DNA from: Panulirus ornatus
Lineage: Eukaryota; Arthropoda; Malacostraca; Decapoda; Palinuridae
Assembly: GCF_036320965.1 (NCBI RefSeq)
Contig: NC_092225.1
Location: 74,858,935 to 74,922,934, forward strand
Direction: 5' to 3'
DNA length: 64,000 nucleotides
Part shown: one piece after another, positions 22,911 to 34,469 of the stretch
Layout of the letters: every line of letters begins with the position of its first letter
Position numbering within the stretch: position 1 is the stretch's first letter
The notes under the pieces: generated by a model
What the model saw: only the letters and a program-made list of their open reading frames with translations
Database searches by the model: none
What the model was told of the DNA's origin: nothing
Position numbers and translations under genes: made by a program

Positions 22911-22919
22911 GGAGTGTAT

Positions 22920-23650
22920 TATGAAATTTAGGCTTATAAGCCAAGCACTGAAGCTTCTAAGGCTATTCAGCTCTCTGAAAGTGGCAGGAGTAAAGGTAAG
23001 GGGAACAACTGTTGGATGGCGTAAAAGCCTTCCTCAGGAGAGATAAGGGAGAGAGCAGTACAGGGTATAATAATCACTGGGTCCCTTAGTAGAGTAATGA
23101 AGGATAGAGGTGTAAGTGTGGAAGTGAAGATGATTACGGGTCAGCATAGTCCTCCCAACCCTGACCTATGCAGCTGAAACATGGACATGGAATGAGGCAC
23201 AGAGGTCAAGAATCCAAGCTGTGGAAATGAGCTATTTGAGAAGAGGATGCGGTATGACTAGATGGAATTAAGAAAGAAATGAAAGGGTGTATGAGAGATA
23301 TGATATGGCATGGAATGTAAAAGGAATGAATTGTGGAGTGTTAGAATGGGTCAAACGTAATACTTTGAGGTGGTTTGGGCATGTGAAAAGAATGCAAGAC
23401 TAGGAGTTTACAAGGAGAGTTTATCACACTACAATTAAAGCGGTCGGTGCAAGTGGAAGACCACCTGTGGCATGGGCAAATAGGGTGGAGGAATACTGGA
23501 GGGAGAGAAACAGAGGAGGAATGCGTGGAATGGTGTATGTGAGGAAGGAATGTAAGGACAGGGATAAGACGAGGTTCTTCTGCTGTGGCCATCCCTTGAT
23601 GGAAGTTCCCAGAGGGAACAGGCATCAGAGATATAGATAGATATCAAGAT
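22920..23650 (+). mobile_element. Second RTE-clade family, C-terminal relic
   Basis: Translation across frames gives LPTLTYAAETWTWNEAQRSR, QAVEMSYLRRGCGMTRWN, LEWVKRNTLRWFGHVKRMQD, TTIKAVGASGRPPVAWANRV and EYWRERNRGGMRG. This is the RTE-type C-terminus (Y..ETW...R..E..YLR...G..R, then LRWFGH..RM, then GRPP..W.. RV). It differs at almost every residue from the main family. It ends in GATAGATAT, an RTE-like simple-repeat 3' end. Stops mark it as dead. Confidence 0.7.
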
Positions 23651-24495
23651 AGCAAGGTTATTAGGTTCGGCAGGGTTGAAGGGAAAAGTTAGTTGGAATG
23701 TAAGTTTGAATGGAGAAAAATTGGAGGAAGTGAAGTGTTTTACATATCTGGGAGGGAGCAAATGGAACCATGGAAGCCGAAGTGAGTCACAGGGTGGGCG
23801 AAGGTTCTATGAGCAATGAAGAATTTGTGGAAAGAATGTTATCTCGGTGAGCAAAATTGGGTATGTTTGAAAGAACAGTAATTCCAACAATATTATATGG
23901 TTGCGAGGCATGAGGTATAAACAGGGTTGTGTGAAGGAGGGTGAATGTGTTGGAAATGAAATGTTTGAGGACAATATGTGGTGTGAGGTGGTTTGACTGA
24001 GTAATAAAATGATAGGAAAGAGGTGTGGTAACAGAAAGAATGTAGTGGAGAAAATTGGTGGGCATGATGAAATTGTTTGGACATACAGAAAGAATGAATG
24101 AAGAGAAGTTTACAGAGGACATGTGTGTCAGAAGTGGAGGGGACAAGGAGAAGGGGGAGACCAAACTGGAGATGGAAGGATGGAGTGAAAAAAAATTTGA
24201 CCGATCACAGCCTTAAAATGCATGAGGGTGAAAAGCATGCACATGATAAAGAGTAAACTGGAATGAAGTGGTATACAGAAGTTGATATGCTGTCAATGGA
24301 GTGAACCATGTAAATCAGCTGGAGGAAACCAAACATGGAAAGGTCTATCGAGCCTTGTTGTAGATAGGGGGCTGTGGTTTCGGGGCATTGCACATTAAAG
24401 CTAGAGAATAAATGTAAGCAAATGTGGCCTTTCTTCGTCTGTTCCTGTCACTACCCCGCTAACATGGGAAAAAGCGATCAAGTATGAAATATGTA
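23650..24495 (+). mobile_element. Decayed RTE LINE copy (C-terminus and 3' UTR)
   Basis: It enters at the KVIRFGRVEGK region (AGCAAGGTTATTAGG) and runs through degraded LNGEKLEEVKCFTYL, then CEA*GINRVV and W-FGHTERMNEE. It continues into a 3' UTR with GGCATTGCACATTAAAGCTA and CTACCCCGCTAACATGGG. Many stops are present. It may be the downstream part of the copy whose spacer is at 22,705, with the second RTE family between. Confidence 0.7.
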
Positions 24496-24804
24496 AATAT
24501 ATAGAAATACATATATATATATAGTTCCTTTATCAAGAGCAACTCAGTCTTATACAGACACGAGAATGTAAAATGATAACAATGGTTTGGACTCGCATCA
24601 AGCAATTTCAAAGTATGTGTACAGTGCCATATGAAAAACCTTCTGAAATGTATGACTTATGTGCATTATATGTAGGATGATGACAAGATATATGCATAGC
24701 AGCAATCTAACATGATATAATGTGATTACAACAGGTAATTCAACATCTAATAGCAATACATGTCCTGTCTGTTTTAAAGACACAAATGCTATTGGTGAAC
24801 TTAC

Positions 24805-24926
24805 ATCATAGCCAGAGTTACCCCATCCAGGCTGTCCTGTAGGACCCTGTGGTCCTCGTTCACCAGGCAAGCCAGGGGCACCATCAATCCCAGACTCCCC
24901 TTTGTCTCCCTGTGCACCATCAGGAC
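24805..24926 (-). CDS. Multiplexin-like collagen, Gly-X-Y exon (most 3' seen)
   Basis: The exon is 122 nt with acceptor CTGCTTCAG| at 24,927 and donor |GTAAGT at 24,804-24,799. It enters in phase 1, completing the Gly whose first base comes from the exon at 25,209, and leaves in phase 0. It encodes Gly-X-Y triplets (GPDGAQGDKGESGIDGAPG, then LPGERGPQGPTGQPG). It ends with WGNSGYD, where the triplet pattern breaks, so it ends one helical block. The triple helix is an extracellular-matrix structure. The gene should continue to the left, but I find no further Gly-X-Y exon in 1-24,800, so the next exon is outside the window or missed. Confidence 0.88.
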
Positions 24927-25200
24927 CTGAAGCAGAGGGAGATTTAAGATTCAAATCTTAGTGATAATTATGTGAAATATAAAACTGAAGCAATTCAAAG
25001 AATCCTCATTTCAAAGTGTTGACATGTGCTGGTCATGATGAATGTTATCATCATACACCTTAAAATGCTGGTAATTTGGGTCACCATAAGTTGTTTCTCT
25101 ACAAATAAGAAAAAGATAAAATGGTGTATCTTTTAAATTTCAACAGAGATGATATCTAAAGTAGCTAAATAAAGCTATTTCAGGGAACAGTTCATTATCA

Positions 25201-25359
<159 letters not shown>

Positions 25360-25511
25360 TTACAGGGCATGACCCAAAATAATACCCTTTCACAAAACTC
25401 AGTCATCTTCACATTCTCACACAACAGATTACAGTAATTAAGAGTAATGGTGTTAGTGGTAAGTCTAATCAACAATGTGAAAAATGTTCAGCTGTAGTAA
25501 CGAAAACTCAC

Positions 25512-25610
25512 CTTAGCAAGGACAGATGCAAGCAGAAGAGTTTCATTGCAGAAACACTCACCCGGAGGTCCCGGAGGACCTCGTCGACCGCCACTGAAGT
25601 CTGCCTCAGG
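25512..25610 (-). CDS. Multiplexin-like collagen exon with Cys-containing helix interruption
   Basis: The exon is 99 nt with acceptor CCTGGAACAG| and donor CTAAG|GTGAGT, phase 0 to 0, so it is skippable without frame loss. It encodes PEADFSGGRR, then GPPGPPG, then a non-collagen segment ECFCNETLLLASVLAK before the helix resumes in the next exon. The two Cys in CxC could form disulphides between chains at the interruption, as Cys in collagen interruptions often do; that is inference. An internal G|GTGAGT at 25,561-25,556 looks like a better-placed donor but would shift the frame relative to the next exon, so I chose the downstream donor. Confidence 0.85.
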
Positions 25611-25740
25611 CTGTTCCAGGAAAGAAAAATATGATAGTCCTGCCCTCATTATGAATACAAAATATACACAGATGTTCAAATAATACTCATATCATGCAAT
25701 GATAGTTATAAATTCAAATAATATCAGTAATTTTCTTATA

Positions 25741-25970
25741 CTGTACCCATTTGCTATTTCCCACCTTATTGAGGCAGCATCAAGAAAAGACAACTGGGCA
25801 TTCAAGGAAAACTCTATCTTAACTCTTTTCTTTGTTCCTACCCTTGAGAAGTAATGAAACAAGAAAAGGAGGATTTTCAGACTGTTTTTGTACCATTAAG
25901 TCATCTCTGATATGCATAAGAAACATGGGTAGTATTTTTTGTCACCTATCCCCTCCCCAGAGATAGGAGT
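25741..25970 (+). mobile_element. Old SINE-like repeat copy
   Basis: Diverged match to the repeat at 60,022. It contains TTTGCTATTTCCCACCTTAT, GAGGCAGCATCAAGAAAAGA, a GGGCATTCAAGGAAAA block, AGGAGGATTTTCAGACTG, and CACCTATCCCCTCCCCAGAG at the end. Substitutions and small indels throughout indicate age. Confidence 0.6.
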
Positions 25971-26059
25971 ATCTAATGGTCCTGATAATCGAAATAATCA
26001 TAATGATGAAAGTAACAATGACAATGTAATAAAAAATAAAAATACTGAAAATTCTTTTT

Positions 26060-28540
26060 TCATACTTGATCACAGTTTCCCATGTTACCGAGGAAGTGCC
26101 ACGAAACAGATGAAGTAAGGCACACCCACTCACATACACATTATTATTATTATTAAACTTTGTTGCTGTCTCCTGCATTAGCGAGGTAGTGCAAGGAAAC
26201 AGACGAAAGAATGGCCCAACCCACCCACATACAATGTATATACATACACATCTACACATGTATACATATATATACACACAAAGACATATACACATATACA
26301 TATATACACATGTACATAATTCATACTGTCTGCCTTTATTCATCCCCAACCCGCCACACATGAAATAACAACCCCCTTCCCCCCTCATTTGTGTGAGGTA
26401 GTGCTAAAAAAAGACAACAAAGGCCACATTCATTCACACTCAGTCTCTAGCTGTCATGTAATCATGCACTGAAACCACAGCTCCCTTTCCACATCCAGGC
26501 CCCACAGAACTTTCCATGGTTTATCCCAGACGCTTCCCAGGCCCTGGTTCAATCCAATGACAGCATGTCGACCCCGGTATACCACACCGTTCCAATTCAC
26601 TCTATTCCTTGCACATTTTCACCCTCCTGCATGTTCAGGCCCTGATCACTCAAAATCTTTTTCACTCCATCTTTCCACCTCCAATTTGGTCTCCCACTTC
26701 TCCTCGTTCCCTCCACCTCTGACACATATATCCTCTTGGTCAATCTTTCCTCACTCATTCTCTCCATGTGACCAAACCATTTCAAAACACCCTCTTCTGC
26801 TCTCTCAACCTCACTCTTTTTAGTACCACACATCTCTATCATCCTTTCATTACTTACTTGATCAAACCACCTCACACCTTATACTGTCCTCAAACATCTC
26901 ATTTCCAGCACATCCACCCTCCTCCGCACAACTCTATCTATAGCCCACGCCACACAACCATATATCATTATTGGAACCACTATTCCTTCAAACATACCCA
27001 TTTTTGTTTTCCAAGATAACGTTTTCAACTTCCACACATTCTTCAATGCTCCCAGAACTTTTACTCCCTCCCCCACCCTATGATTCACTTCCACTTCCAT
27101 GGTTCCATCCGCTGCCAAATCCACTCCCAGATATCTAAAACACTTCACTTCCTCCAGTTTTTCTCCATTCAAACTTACCTCCCAATTGACTTGTCCCTCA
27201 ACCCTACTGCACCTAATAACCTTGCTCTTATTCACATTTACTCTCAGCTTTCTTCTTTCATACACTTTACCAGACTCAGTCACCAGCTTCTGCAGTTTCT
27301 CACACGAATCAGCCACCAGTGCTGTATCATCAGTGAAAAACAACTGACTCACTTCCCAAGCTCTCTCATCCACAACAGACTGCATACTTGCCCCTCTTTC
27401 CAGGACTCTTGCATTCACCTCCCTAACAACCCCATCCATAAACAAATTAAACAACCATGGAGACATCGCGCACTCTTGCCGCAAACCTACATTCACTGAG
27501 AACCAATCACTTTCCTCTCTTCCTACACGTACACATGTCTTACATCCTCGATAAAAACTTTTCTCTGCTTCTAACAACTTGCCTCCCACACCATATATTC
27601 TTAATACTTTCCACAGAGCATCTCTATCAACTCTATCATATGCCTTCTCCAGATCCATAAATGTTACATACAAATACATTTGCTTTTTTAAGTATTTCTC
27701 ACATACATTCTTCAAAGCAAACACCTGATCCACACATCCTCTACCACTTCTGAAACCACACTGCTCTTCCCTAATCTGATGCTCTGTACATGCCTTCACC
27801 CTCTCAATCAATACCCTCCCATATAATTTACCAGGAATACTCAACAAACTTATACCTCTGTAATTTGAGCACTCACTTTTATCCCCTTTGCCTTTGTACA
27901 ATGGCACTATGCAAGCATTCCGCCAATCCTCAGGCACCTCACCATGAGTCATACATACATTAAATAACCTTACCAACCAGTCAACAATACAGTCACCCCC
28001 TTTTTTAATAAATTCCACAGCAGTACCACCCAAACCCACTGCCTTGTCGGCTTTCATCTTCCACAAAGCTTTTACTACCTCTTCTCTGTTTACCAAATCA
28101 TTTTCCCTAACCCTCTCACTTTGCACACCACCATGACCAAAACACCCTATATCTGTCACTCTAACATCAAACACACTTAACAAACCTTCAAAATACTCAC
28201 TCCATCTCCTTCTCACATCACCACTACTTGTTATCACCTCCCCATTAGCCCTCTTCAATGAAGTTCCACTTGTTCCCTTGTCTTACGCACTTTATTTACC
28301 TCCTTCCAAAACATCTTTTTATTCTCCCTAAAATTAATGATACTCTCTCTCACCCCAACTCTCATTTGCCCTCTTTTTCACCTCTTGCACCTTTTTCTTT
28401 TATACATCTTCCACTCATTTGCATTATTTCCCTGCAAAACTCATCCAAATGCCTCTCTCTTCTCTTTCACTAATAATCTTACTTCTTCATCCCACCACTC
28501 ACTACCCTTTCTAATCTGCCCACCTCCCACGCTACTCATG
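26060..28540 (-). mobile_element. RTE LINE copy O, 5'-truncated, with an extra tail fragment
   Basis: A broken RTE tail (26,060-26,135) and (TTA)n precede the copy proper. Its 3' end is at 26,157 (AACTTTGTTGCTGTCTCCTG). It has the long 3' UTR, then the C-terminus (26,597-26,875) and a 459-codon open frame (28,258-26,879) covering spacer and reverse transcriptase. CGFRSGRGCVDQ and FMDLEKAYDRVD are intact, but the catalytic box is LFFTDDTALVADS (FADD to FTDD) and RQGC became RQEC. It is broken at V* between the frame and its C-terminus. Coding traces of the spacer continue to 28,540. Confidence 0.88.
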
Positions 28541-28544
28541 CCAC

Positions 28545-30205
28545 AACATATACATACAAACATGTATACACAAGTACATATTCATACTTGCAGCCTTCAT
28601 CCATTTCCATCACTGCCCTGCCACACATGAATTGGCAACAACTGACTCACTTCCCAAGCCCTCTCATTCACAAGAGACTGCATGCTTGCCCCTCTCTCCA
28701 AAACACCTGCATTCACCTCCCTAACCACTCCATCCATAAACAAATTAAACAAGCATGGAGACATCACGCACCCCTGCTGCAAACCAACATTCACTGGGAA
28801 CCAATCACTTCCCCCTCTTCCTACTAGTACACATGCCTTACATCCTTGATAAAAACTTTTCACTGCTTCTAGCAATGTACTTCCCACAGCATATAATCTT
28901 AATGCCTTCCATAGAGCATCTCTATCCACTCTTATCATATGCCTTCTCCAGATCCATAAATGCCACATACAAACACATTTGTTTTTCTAAGTATTTCTCA
29001 CATACATGCTTCAAAGGAAACACCTGATCCACACATCCTCTACCACTTCTGAAACCACACTGCTCTTCCCCAATCTGATGCTCTGTACATGCCTTCACCC
29101 TCTCAATCAATACACTCCCAAATGATTTCCCAGGAATACTCAACAAACTTACACCTCTGTAATTTGAACACTCACCTTTATCCCCTTTGCCTTTGTACAA
29201 TGGCACTATGCATGCATTCTGCCAATCCTCAGGCACTTCACCATGAACCATACATACATTAAATATCCTCACCAATCAGTCAAGAACACGGTCACCCATT
29301 TTTTGATAAATTCCACTGCAATACCATCCAAACCCGCCGCCTTGCTGGCTTTCACTGCCTCCTCTCTGTTTACCAAACCATTCTCCCTGACCCTCTCACT
29401 TTGCGCACCATCTCGACCAAAACACCCTACATCTGCCACTCTATGATCAAACACATTCAACAAACCTTTAAAACACTCACTCCATCTCACTTCACCACTA
29501 CTTGTTATTACCTCCCCATTAGCCCCCTTCACTGATGTTCCCATTTGTGAGAACTCTCTTGTCTTATGCACTTTATTTACCTCCTTCCAAAACAACATCT
29601 TATTCTCCCTAAAATTTAATAATACTTTTCACCCCAACTCTCATTTGCCCTCTTTTTCACCTCTTGCACCTTTCTCTTGATCTCCTGCCTCTTTCTTTTA
29701 CACATCTCCCAGTCATTTGCACTATTTTCCAGCAAAAATCATCCAAATGCCTCTCCTCTCTTTCACTAACAATCTTACTTGTTCATCCCACGACTCACTA
29801 CCCTTTCTAATCTGCCCACCTCCCTCTTTCCTCATGCCATAGGCATCTTTTGTGCAAGCCATCACTACTTCCCTAAATACATCCCGTTCCTCCTCCACTC
29901 CCCTTACGTCATTTGCTCTCACCTTTTTCCATTTTGCACTCAATCTCTCCTGGTACTCGTTCACACAAGTCTCCTTTCCAAGTTCACATACTCTCACCAT
30001 TCTCTTCACCCCAACATCCTCTCTTCTTTTCTGAAAACCTCTACATATCTTCACCTTCGCCTCCAAAAGATAATGATCAGACATCCCTCCAGTTGCCCTT
30101 CTCAGCACGTTAACATCCAAAAGTCTCTCTTTCACAGCCTATCAATCAACACGTAATCCAATAATGCTCTCTGGCCATCTTTCCTACTTACATATGTATA
30201 CTTAT
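28545..30205 (-). mobile_element. RTE LINE copy P, decayed, endonuclease end to reverse transcriptase
   Basis: On the minus strand it runs from the endonuclease end (KERLLDVNVLRRATGGMSDH, 30,135) through the spacer (29,722), reverse transcriptase entry (29,598-29,269), PEDWQNACIVPLYKGKGDKG (29,275-28,922) and QGCVMSPCLFNLFMDG (28,968-28,597). Downstream of ERAWEVSQLL it is fused to a scrap of 3' UTR (28,545-28,630), so the second half of the reverse transcriptase and the C-terminus are deleted. Stops and frame changes are frequent. Confidence 0.85.
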
Positions 30206-30229
30206 GTATATTTCTCTATTTACACTATT

Positions 30230-31116
30230 AACCTTGCAATCATTCACAATGACTCTTAACTTTCTCAAATCACACTCTCTTCCAAACTCAGTCAGAAATG
30301 ACTCTTAACTTTCTCAAATCACACTCTCTTCCAAACTCAGTCAGAAACATTTGAAATTTCTCACTTGAATAAGACACCAGTGCCATATCATCAGCTAACA
30401 ATTGACACTTCACAAGCCGCCTCATACCCCACAGACTGCACACTCGTTCCTCTCTCCAAGAATCTTGCATTTACCTCCCAAATCATCCAATCCAAACAAC
30501 CACGGTGACATCATGCACCTCTGCCGAAGACTAACCTTCACTAGTAACCACTCACTTTCCTCTCTTCCTACTCATACATACACCTTACACCCTTGATAAA
30601 AACTTCTCACTTTTAGCATCTTACCTCCCACACCATATACTCTTAAGACATTCCACAAATCATTTCAATAAACCCTATCATATACCTTCTACATATACAA
30701 ACCCATCTGTTTTTCTAAGTATTTCTCACACACATTCTTTAAAGCAAACACCTTGTCCACACATCCTCTACCACTTCTGAAACCAAACTGCTCCTCCTCA
30801 ATCTGATGGTCTGTACATGCCTTAACCCTCTCAATCAAAACCGTCTCGTACAATTTGCCAAGTACACTCAACAAACTTATACCTCTGTAGTTTGAACACT
30901 CGCCCTTATCCCCTTTGCCTTTATACAGTGGCACTTTATGTGCATTTTACCAATCCTCAGGCACTTCACCATGATCCATACATACACTGAATATCCTCAA
31001 CAACCAATCAACAACACTGTCATCCCCTTTCTTAATAAATTCAATTGCGATACCATCTATTCCCACTACCTTGCTGCATTTTTTCTTATGCAAGACTTTC
31101 ACTCCTGTCTTTACCA
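30230..31116 (-). mobile_element. Divergent RTE-family relic, copy Q
   Basis: The same layout as the main family but clearly more diverged: KVVGIDGIAIEFIKKGDDSV, HGEVPEDW, then PLYKGKGDKGECSNYRGISL, FGFRSGRGCVDKVFALKNVC (30,934-30,689), and CQLLADDMALVSYSSEKFQ near 30,400. It ends at RECDLRKLRVI with a 48-nt tandem duplication (about 30,247-30,342). It abuts copy R head to head at 31,117. Confidence 0.75.
30247..30342. repeat. 48-nt tandem duplication in copy Q
   Basis: AATGACTCTTAACTTTCTCA...AACTCAGTCAG occurs twice in immediate succession and is essentially identical, so the duplication is more recent than the decay of the element around it. Confidence 0.75.
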
Positions 31117-32489
31117 TAGCATTTATGGATCTGGAGAAGGCATATGATAGGGTTGATAGAGACACTTTGTAGAAGGTTTTAAGAGTATATGATGTGGGAG
31201 GTAAGTTGCTAGATGCAGTGAAAACTTTATAAGAAGGATGTAAGGCATGTGTACGAGTAGGAAGAGAGGACAGTGATTGATTCTCAGTGAATGTCGGTTT
31301 GCAGCAGGGCTGCGTGATGTCTCCATGGTTGTTTAATTTGTTTATGGATGGAGTGGTTAGGGAGGTGAATGCAAGTGTTTTGGAGAGAGGGGCAAGTATG
31401 CAGTCTCTTGTGAATGAGAGGGCTTGGGAAGTGAGTCAGTAGTGAGTCAGTTGTTGTTTGCTGATGATATGGCACTGGTGGCTGATTCGTGTGAGAAACT
31501 GCAGAAGTTGGTGACTGAGTTTGATAAAGTGTGTGAAAGAATAAATTTGAGAGTAAATGTGAATAAGAGCAAGGTTATTAGGTTCAGTAGGGTTGAGGGA
31601 CAACTTAATTGAGAGGTAAGTCTGAATGGAGAAAAAGTGGAGGATGTGAAGTGTTTTAGATATACGGGAGTGGACTTTGCAGCGGATGGAATCATGGAAG
31701 TGGAAGTGAGTCACAGGGTGGGGAAGGGGGCGAAGGTTCTGGGAGTGTTGAAGAATGTATGGAAGGCAAGAACATTATTTCAGGGAGAAAAAAATGAGTA
31801 TGTTTGAACAAATAGTGGTTCCAACAAAGTTATATGGTTGTGAAGCATGGGCTATAGATAGAGTTGTGCGGAGGAGGGTGGATGTATTGGAAATGAAATG
31901 TTTGAGGACACTATGTGATGTGAGGTGGCTTGATCAAGTAAGTAATGAAAGGGCAAGAGAGATGTATGGTAATAAAAAGAGTGTGGTTGAGAGAGCAGAA
32001 GACGGTGTATTGAAATGGTTCGGACACATGGAGAGAATGAGTGAGGAAAGATTGACAAAGAGGATATGTGTGTCAGAGGTGGAGGGAAGGAGAAGCAGGA
32101 GACCAAATTAGAGATGGAAGGATGGAGTGAAAAAGAGTTTGAGCGATCAGGGCCTGAACATACAGGAGGGCTAAAGGCATGCAAGGAATAGAGTGAATTG
32201 GAATGATGTGGTATACTGGGGTCGACGCTGTCAATGGACTAAATCAAGGCATGTGAAGTGTCTGGGGTAAACCATGGAAAGGTCTGTGGGGCCTGGATGT
32301 GGATATGCAGCTGTGGTTTCAGTGCATCATATGATGGCTAAAGACTGAGTGTGAACAAATATGGCCTTTTTTTTTGTTTTTCCTGGCACTACCTCGCTGG
32401 AGGGGGAGGTACTATTTCATGTTTAGCAGGGTGGTGATGGGAGTGGATGAAGGCAGCAAGTTTGAATATGTACATGTCTATATATATAT
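31117..32489 (+). mobile_element. RTE LINE copy R, interrupted by copy E
   Basis: It enters at AFMDLEKAYDRVDRDTL and carries stops at L*KVL, L*EGC and SD*FSV. It has a 12-nt internal repeat around GTGAGTCAGTAGTGAGTCAG that breaks the frame before QLLFADDMALVADS. The C-terminus (31,755-32,111) ends in RRSRRPN*. The 3' UTR is the long form and stops at GTACATGTCTATATATATAT (32,489), where copy E begins. The rest of the UTR reappears at 34,183-34,350. Confidence 0.85.
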
Positions 32490-34182
32490 GAAAGCCGGCA
32501 AGGCAGCAGGTTTGGATGGTATTGCAGTGGAATTTATTAAAAAAGGGGGTGACTGTATTGTTGACTGGTTGGTAAGGTTTTTTAATGTATGTATGACTCA
32601 TGGTGAGGTGCCTGAGGATTGGCGGAATGCGTGCATAGTGCCATTGTACAAAGGCAAAGGGGATAAGAGTGAATGCTCAAATTACAGAGGTATAAGTTTG
32701 TTGAGTATTCCTGGTAAATTATATGGGAGGGTATTGATTGAGAGGGTGAAGGCATGTACAGAGCTTCAGACTGGGGAAGAGCAGTGTGGTTTCAGAAGTG
32801 GTAGAGGATGTGTGGATCAGGTGTTTGCTTTGAAGAATGTATGTGAGAAATACTTAGAAAAGCAAATGGATTTGTATGTAGCATTTATGGATCTGGAGAA
32901 GGCATATGATAGAGTTGATAGAGATGCTCTGTGGAAGGTATTAAGAATATATGGTGTGGGAGGAAAGTTGTTAGAAGCAGTGAAAAGTTTTTATCGAGGA
33001 TGTAAGGCATGTGTACGTGTAGGAAGAGAGGAAAGTGATTGGTTCTCAGTGAATGTAGGTTTGCGGCAGGGGTGTGTGATGTCTCCATGGTTGTTTAATT
33101 TGTTTATGGATGGGGTTGTTAGGGAGGTAAATGCAAGAGTTTTGGAAAGAGGGGCAAGTATGAAGTCTGTTGGGGATGAGAGAGCTTGGGAAGTGAGTCA
33201 GTTGTTGTTCGCTGATGACACAGCGCTGGTGGCTGACTCATGTGTGAAACTGCAGAAGCTGGTGACTGAGTTTGGTAAAGTGTGTGGAAGAAGAAAGTTA
33301 AGAGTAAATGTGAATAAGAGCAAGGTTATTAGGTACAGTAGGGTTGAGGGTCAAGTCAATTGGGAGGTGAGTTTGAATGGAGAAAAACTGGAGGAAGTGA
33401 AGTGTTTTAGATATCTGGGAGTGGATCTGGCAGCGGATGGAACCATGGAAGCGGAAGTGGATCATAGGGTGGGGGAGGGGGCGAAAATTCTGGGGGCCTT
33501 GAAGAATGTGTGGAAGTCGAGAACATTATCTCGGAAAGCAAAAATGGGTATGTTTGAAGGAATAGTGGTTCCAACAATGTTGTATGGTTGCGAGGCGTGG
33601 GCTATGGATAGAGTTGTGCGCAGGAGGATGGATGTGCTGGAAATGAGATGTTTGAGGACAATGTGTGGTGTGAGGTGGTTTGATCGAGTGAGTAACGTAA
33701 GGGTAAGAGAGATGTGTGGAAATAAAAAGAGCGTGGTTGAGAGAGCAGAAGAGGGTGTTTTGAAGTGGTTTGGGCACATGGAGAGGATGAGTGAGGAAAG
33801 ATTGACCAAGAGGATATATGTGTCGGAGGGGGAGGGAACAAGGAGAAGAGGGAGACCAAATTGGAGGTGGAAAGATGGAGTGAAAAAGATTTTGTGTGAT
33901 CGGGGCCTGAACATGCAGGAGGGTGAAAGGAGGGCAAGGAATAGAGTGAATTGGAGCGATGTGGTATACCGGGGCTGACGTGCTGTCAGTGGATTGAATC
34001 AAGGCATGTGAAGCGTCTGGGGTAAACCATGGAAAGCTGTGTAGGTATGTATATTTGCGTGTGTGGACGTATGTATATACATGTGTATGGGGGGGGGGTT
34101 GGGCCATTTCTTTCGTCTGTTTCCTTGCGCTACCTCGCAAACGCGGGAGACAGCGACAAAGTATAAAAAAAAAAAAATATAT
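32490..34182 (+). mobile_element. RTE LINE copy E, young, reverse transcriptase intact
   Basis: It starts directly at ATGAAAGCCGGCAAGGCAGC after a TA tract and ends with the short-form 3' UTR, GACAAAGTATAA and an A-run at 34,165-34,177. It is inserted in the TA-rich centre of copy R's 3' UTR, and the host UTR resumes with TATATGTCTGTATATG. Young-subfamily markers are all present (KVCGRRK, VDHRVGEG, RRRMDV, RRRGRPN). Confidence 0.9.
32491..33978 (+). CDS. Intact RTE reverse transcriptase and C-terminal ORF (5'-truncated element)
   Basis: There are about 495 codons without a stop from MKAGKAAGLDGIAVEF to VVYRG*. Reverse transcriptase blocks in order are PEDWRNACIVPLYKGKGDK, CSNYRGISLLSIPGKL, CGFRSGRGCVDQ, FMDLEKAYDRVD (first catalytic Asp), GLRQGCVMSPWLFN and LLFADDTALVADS (catalytic DD). 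Then come NVNKSKV and YLGVDLA, and the RTE-type C-terminus with LKWFGHMERM and RRRGRPNWRWKDG. The N-terminal endonuclease is absent because of truncation, so autonomous movement is not expected. The upstream in-frame start at 32,374 lies in copy R's UTR and is a chance extension. Confidence 0.8.
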   Translation, partial: KAGKAAGLDGIAVEFIKKGGDCIVDWLVRFFNVCMTHGEVPEDWRNACIVPLYKGKGDKSECSNYRGISLLSIPGKLYGRVLIERVKACTELQTGEEQCGFRSGRGCVDQVFALKNVCEKYLEKQMDLYVAFMDLEKAYDRVDRDALWKVLRIYGVGGKLLEAVKSFYRGCKACVRVGREESDWFSVNVGLRQGCVMSPWLFNLFMDGVVREVNARVLERGASMKSVGDERAWEVSQLLFADDTALVADSCVKLQKLVTEFGKVCGRRKLRVNVNKSKVIRYSRVEGQVNWEVSLNGEKLEEVKCFRYLGVDLAADGTMEAEVDHRVGEGAKILGALKNVWKSRTLSRKAKMGMFEGIVVPTMLYGCEAWAMDRVVRRRMDVLEMRCLRTMCGVRWFDRVSNVRVREMCGNKKSVVERAEEGVLKWFGHMERMSEERLTKRIYVSEGEGTRRRGRPNWRWKDGVKKILCDRGLNMQEGERRARNRVNWSDVVYRG

Positions 34183-34350
34183 GTCTGTATATGTATATGT
34201 ATGCATACGTTGAATTGTATATGTATGTATATGTGCATGTGTGGGCGTTTATGTATATAAATGTGTAAGTGGGTGGGTTGGGCCATTCCTCATCTGTTTC
34301 CTTGTGCTACCTCGCTAACATGGGAGATGGTGATTAAGTAAAATAAATAA
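34183..34350 (+). mobile_element. Remaining 3' UTR of RTE copy R
   Basis: TATATGTCTGTATATGTATA, the GCATACGTTGAATTGTA block, GGGTGGGTTGGGCCATTCCT and CTACCTCGCTAACATGGG complete the long-form 3' UTR interrupted at 32,489. An AAATAAATAAA tail and (ATA)n follow. This shows that copy E landed inside copy R. Confidence 0.8.
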
Positions 34351-34469
34351 ATATACTGACGATAATAATAATAATAATAATGATAATATTAATGATAACA
34401 ATAATAATAACAATAACTGATAAAAATGATAACAATGATAATGCTATTGATAATGATATTTTCTTCATG

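Noticed and set aside
25556..25561. Internal GTGAGT taken at first as the end of the exon 25,562-25,610
   Set aside because: It leaves phase 1, while the next exon enters in phase 0. Extending to the donor at 25,511 restores the frame. It is kept as a possible alternative site in the findings.
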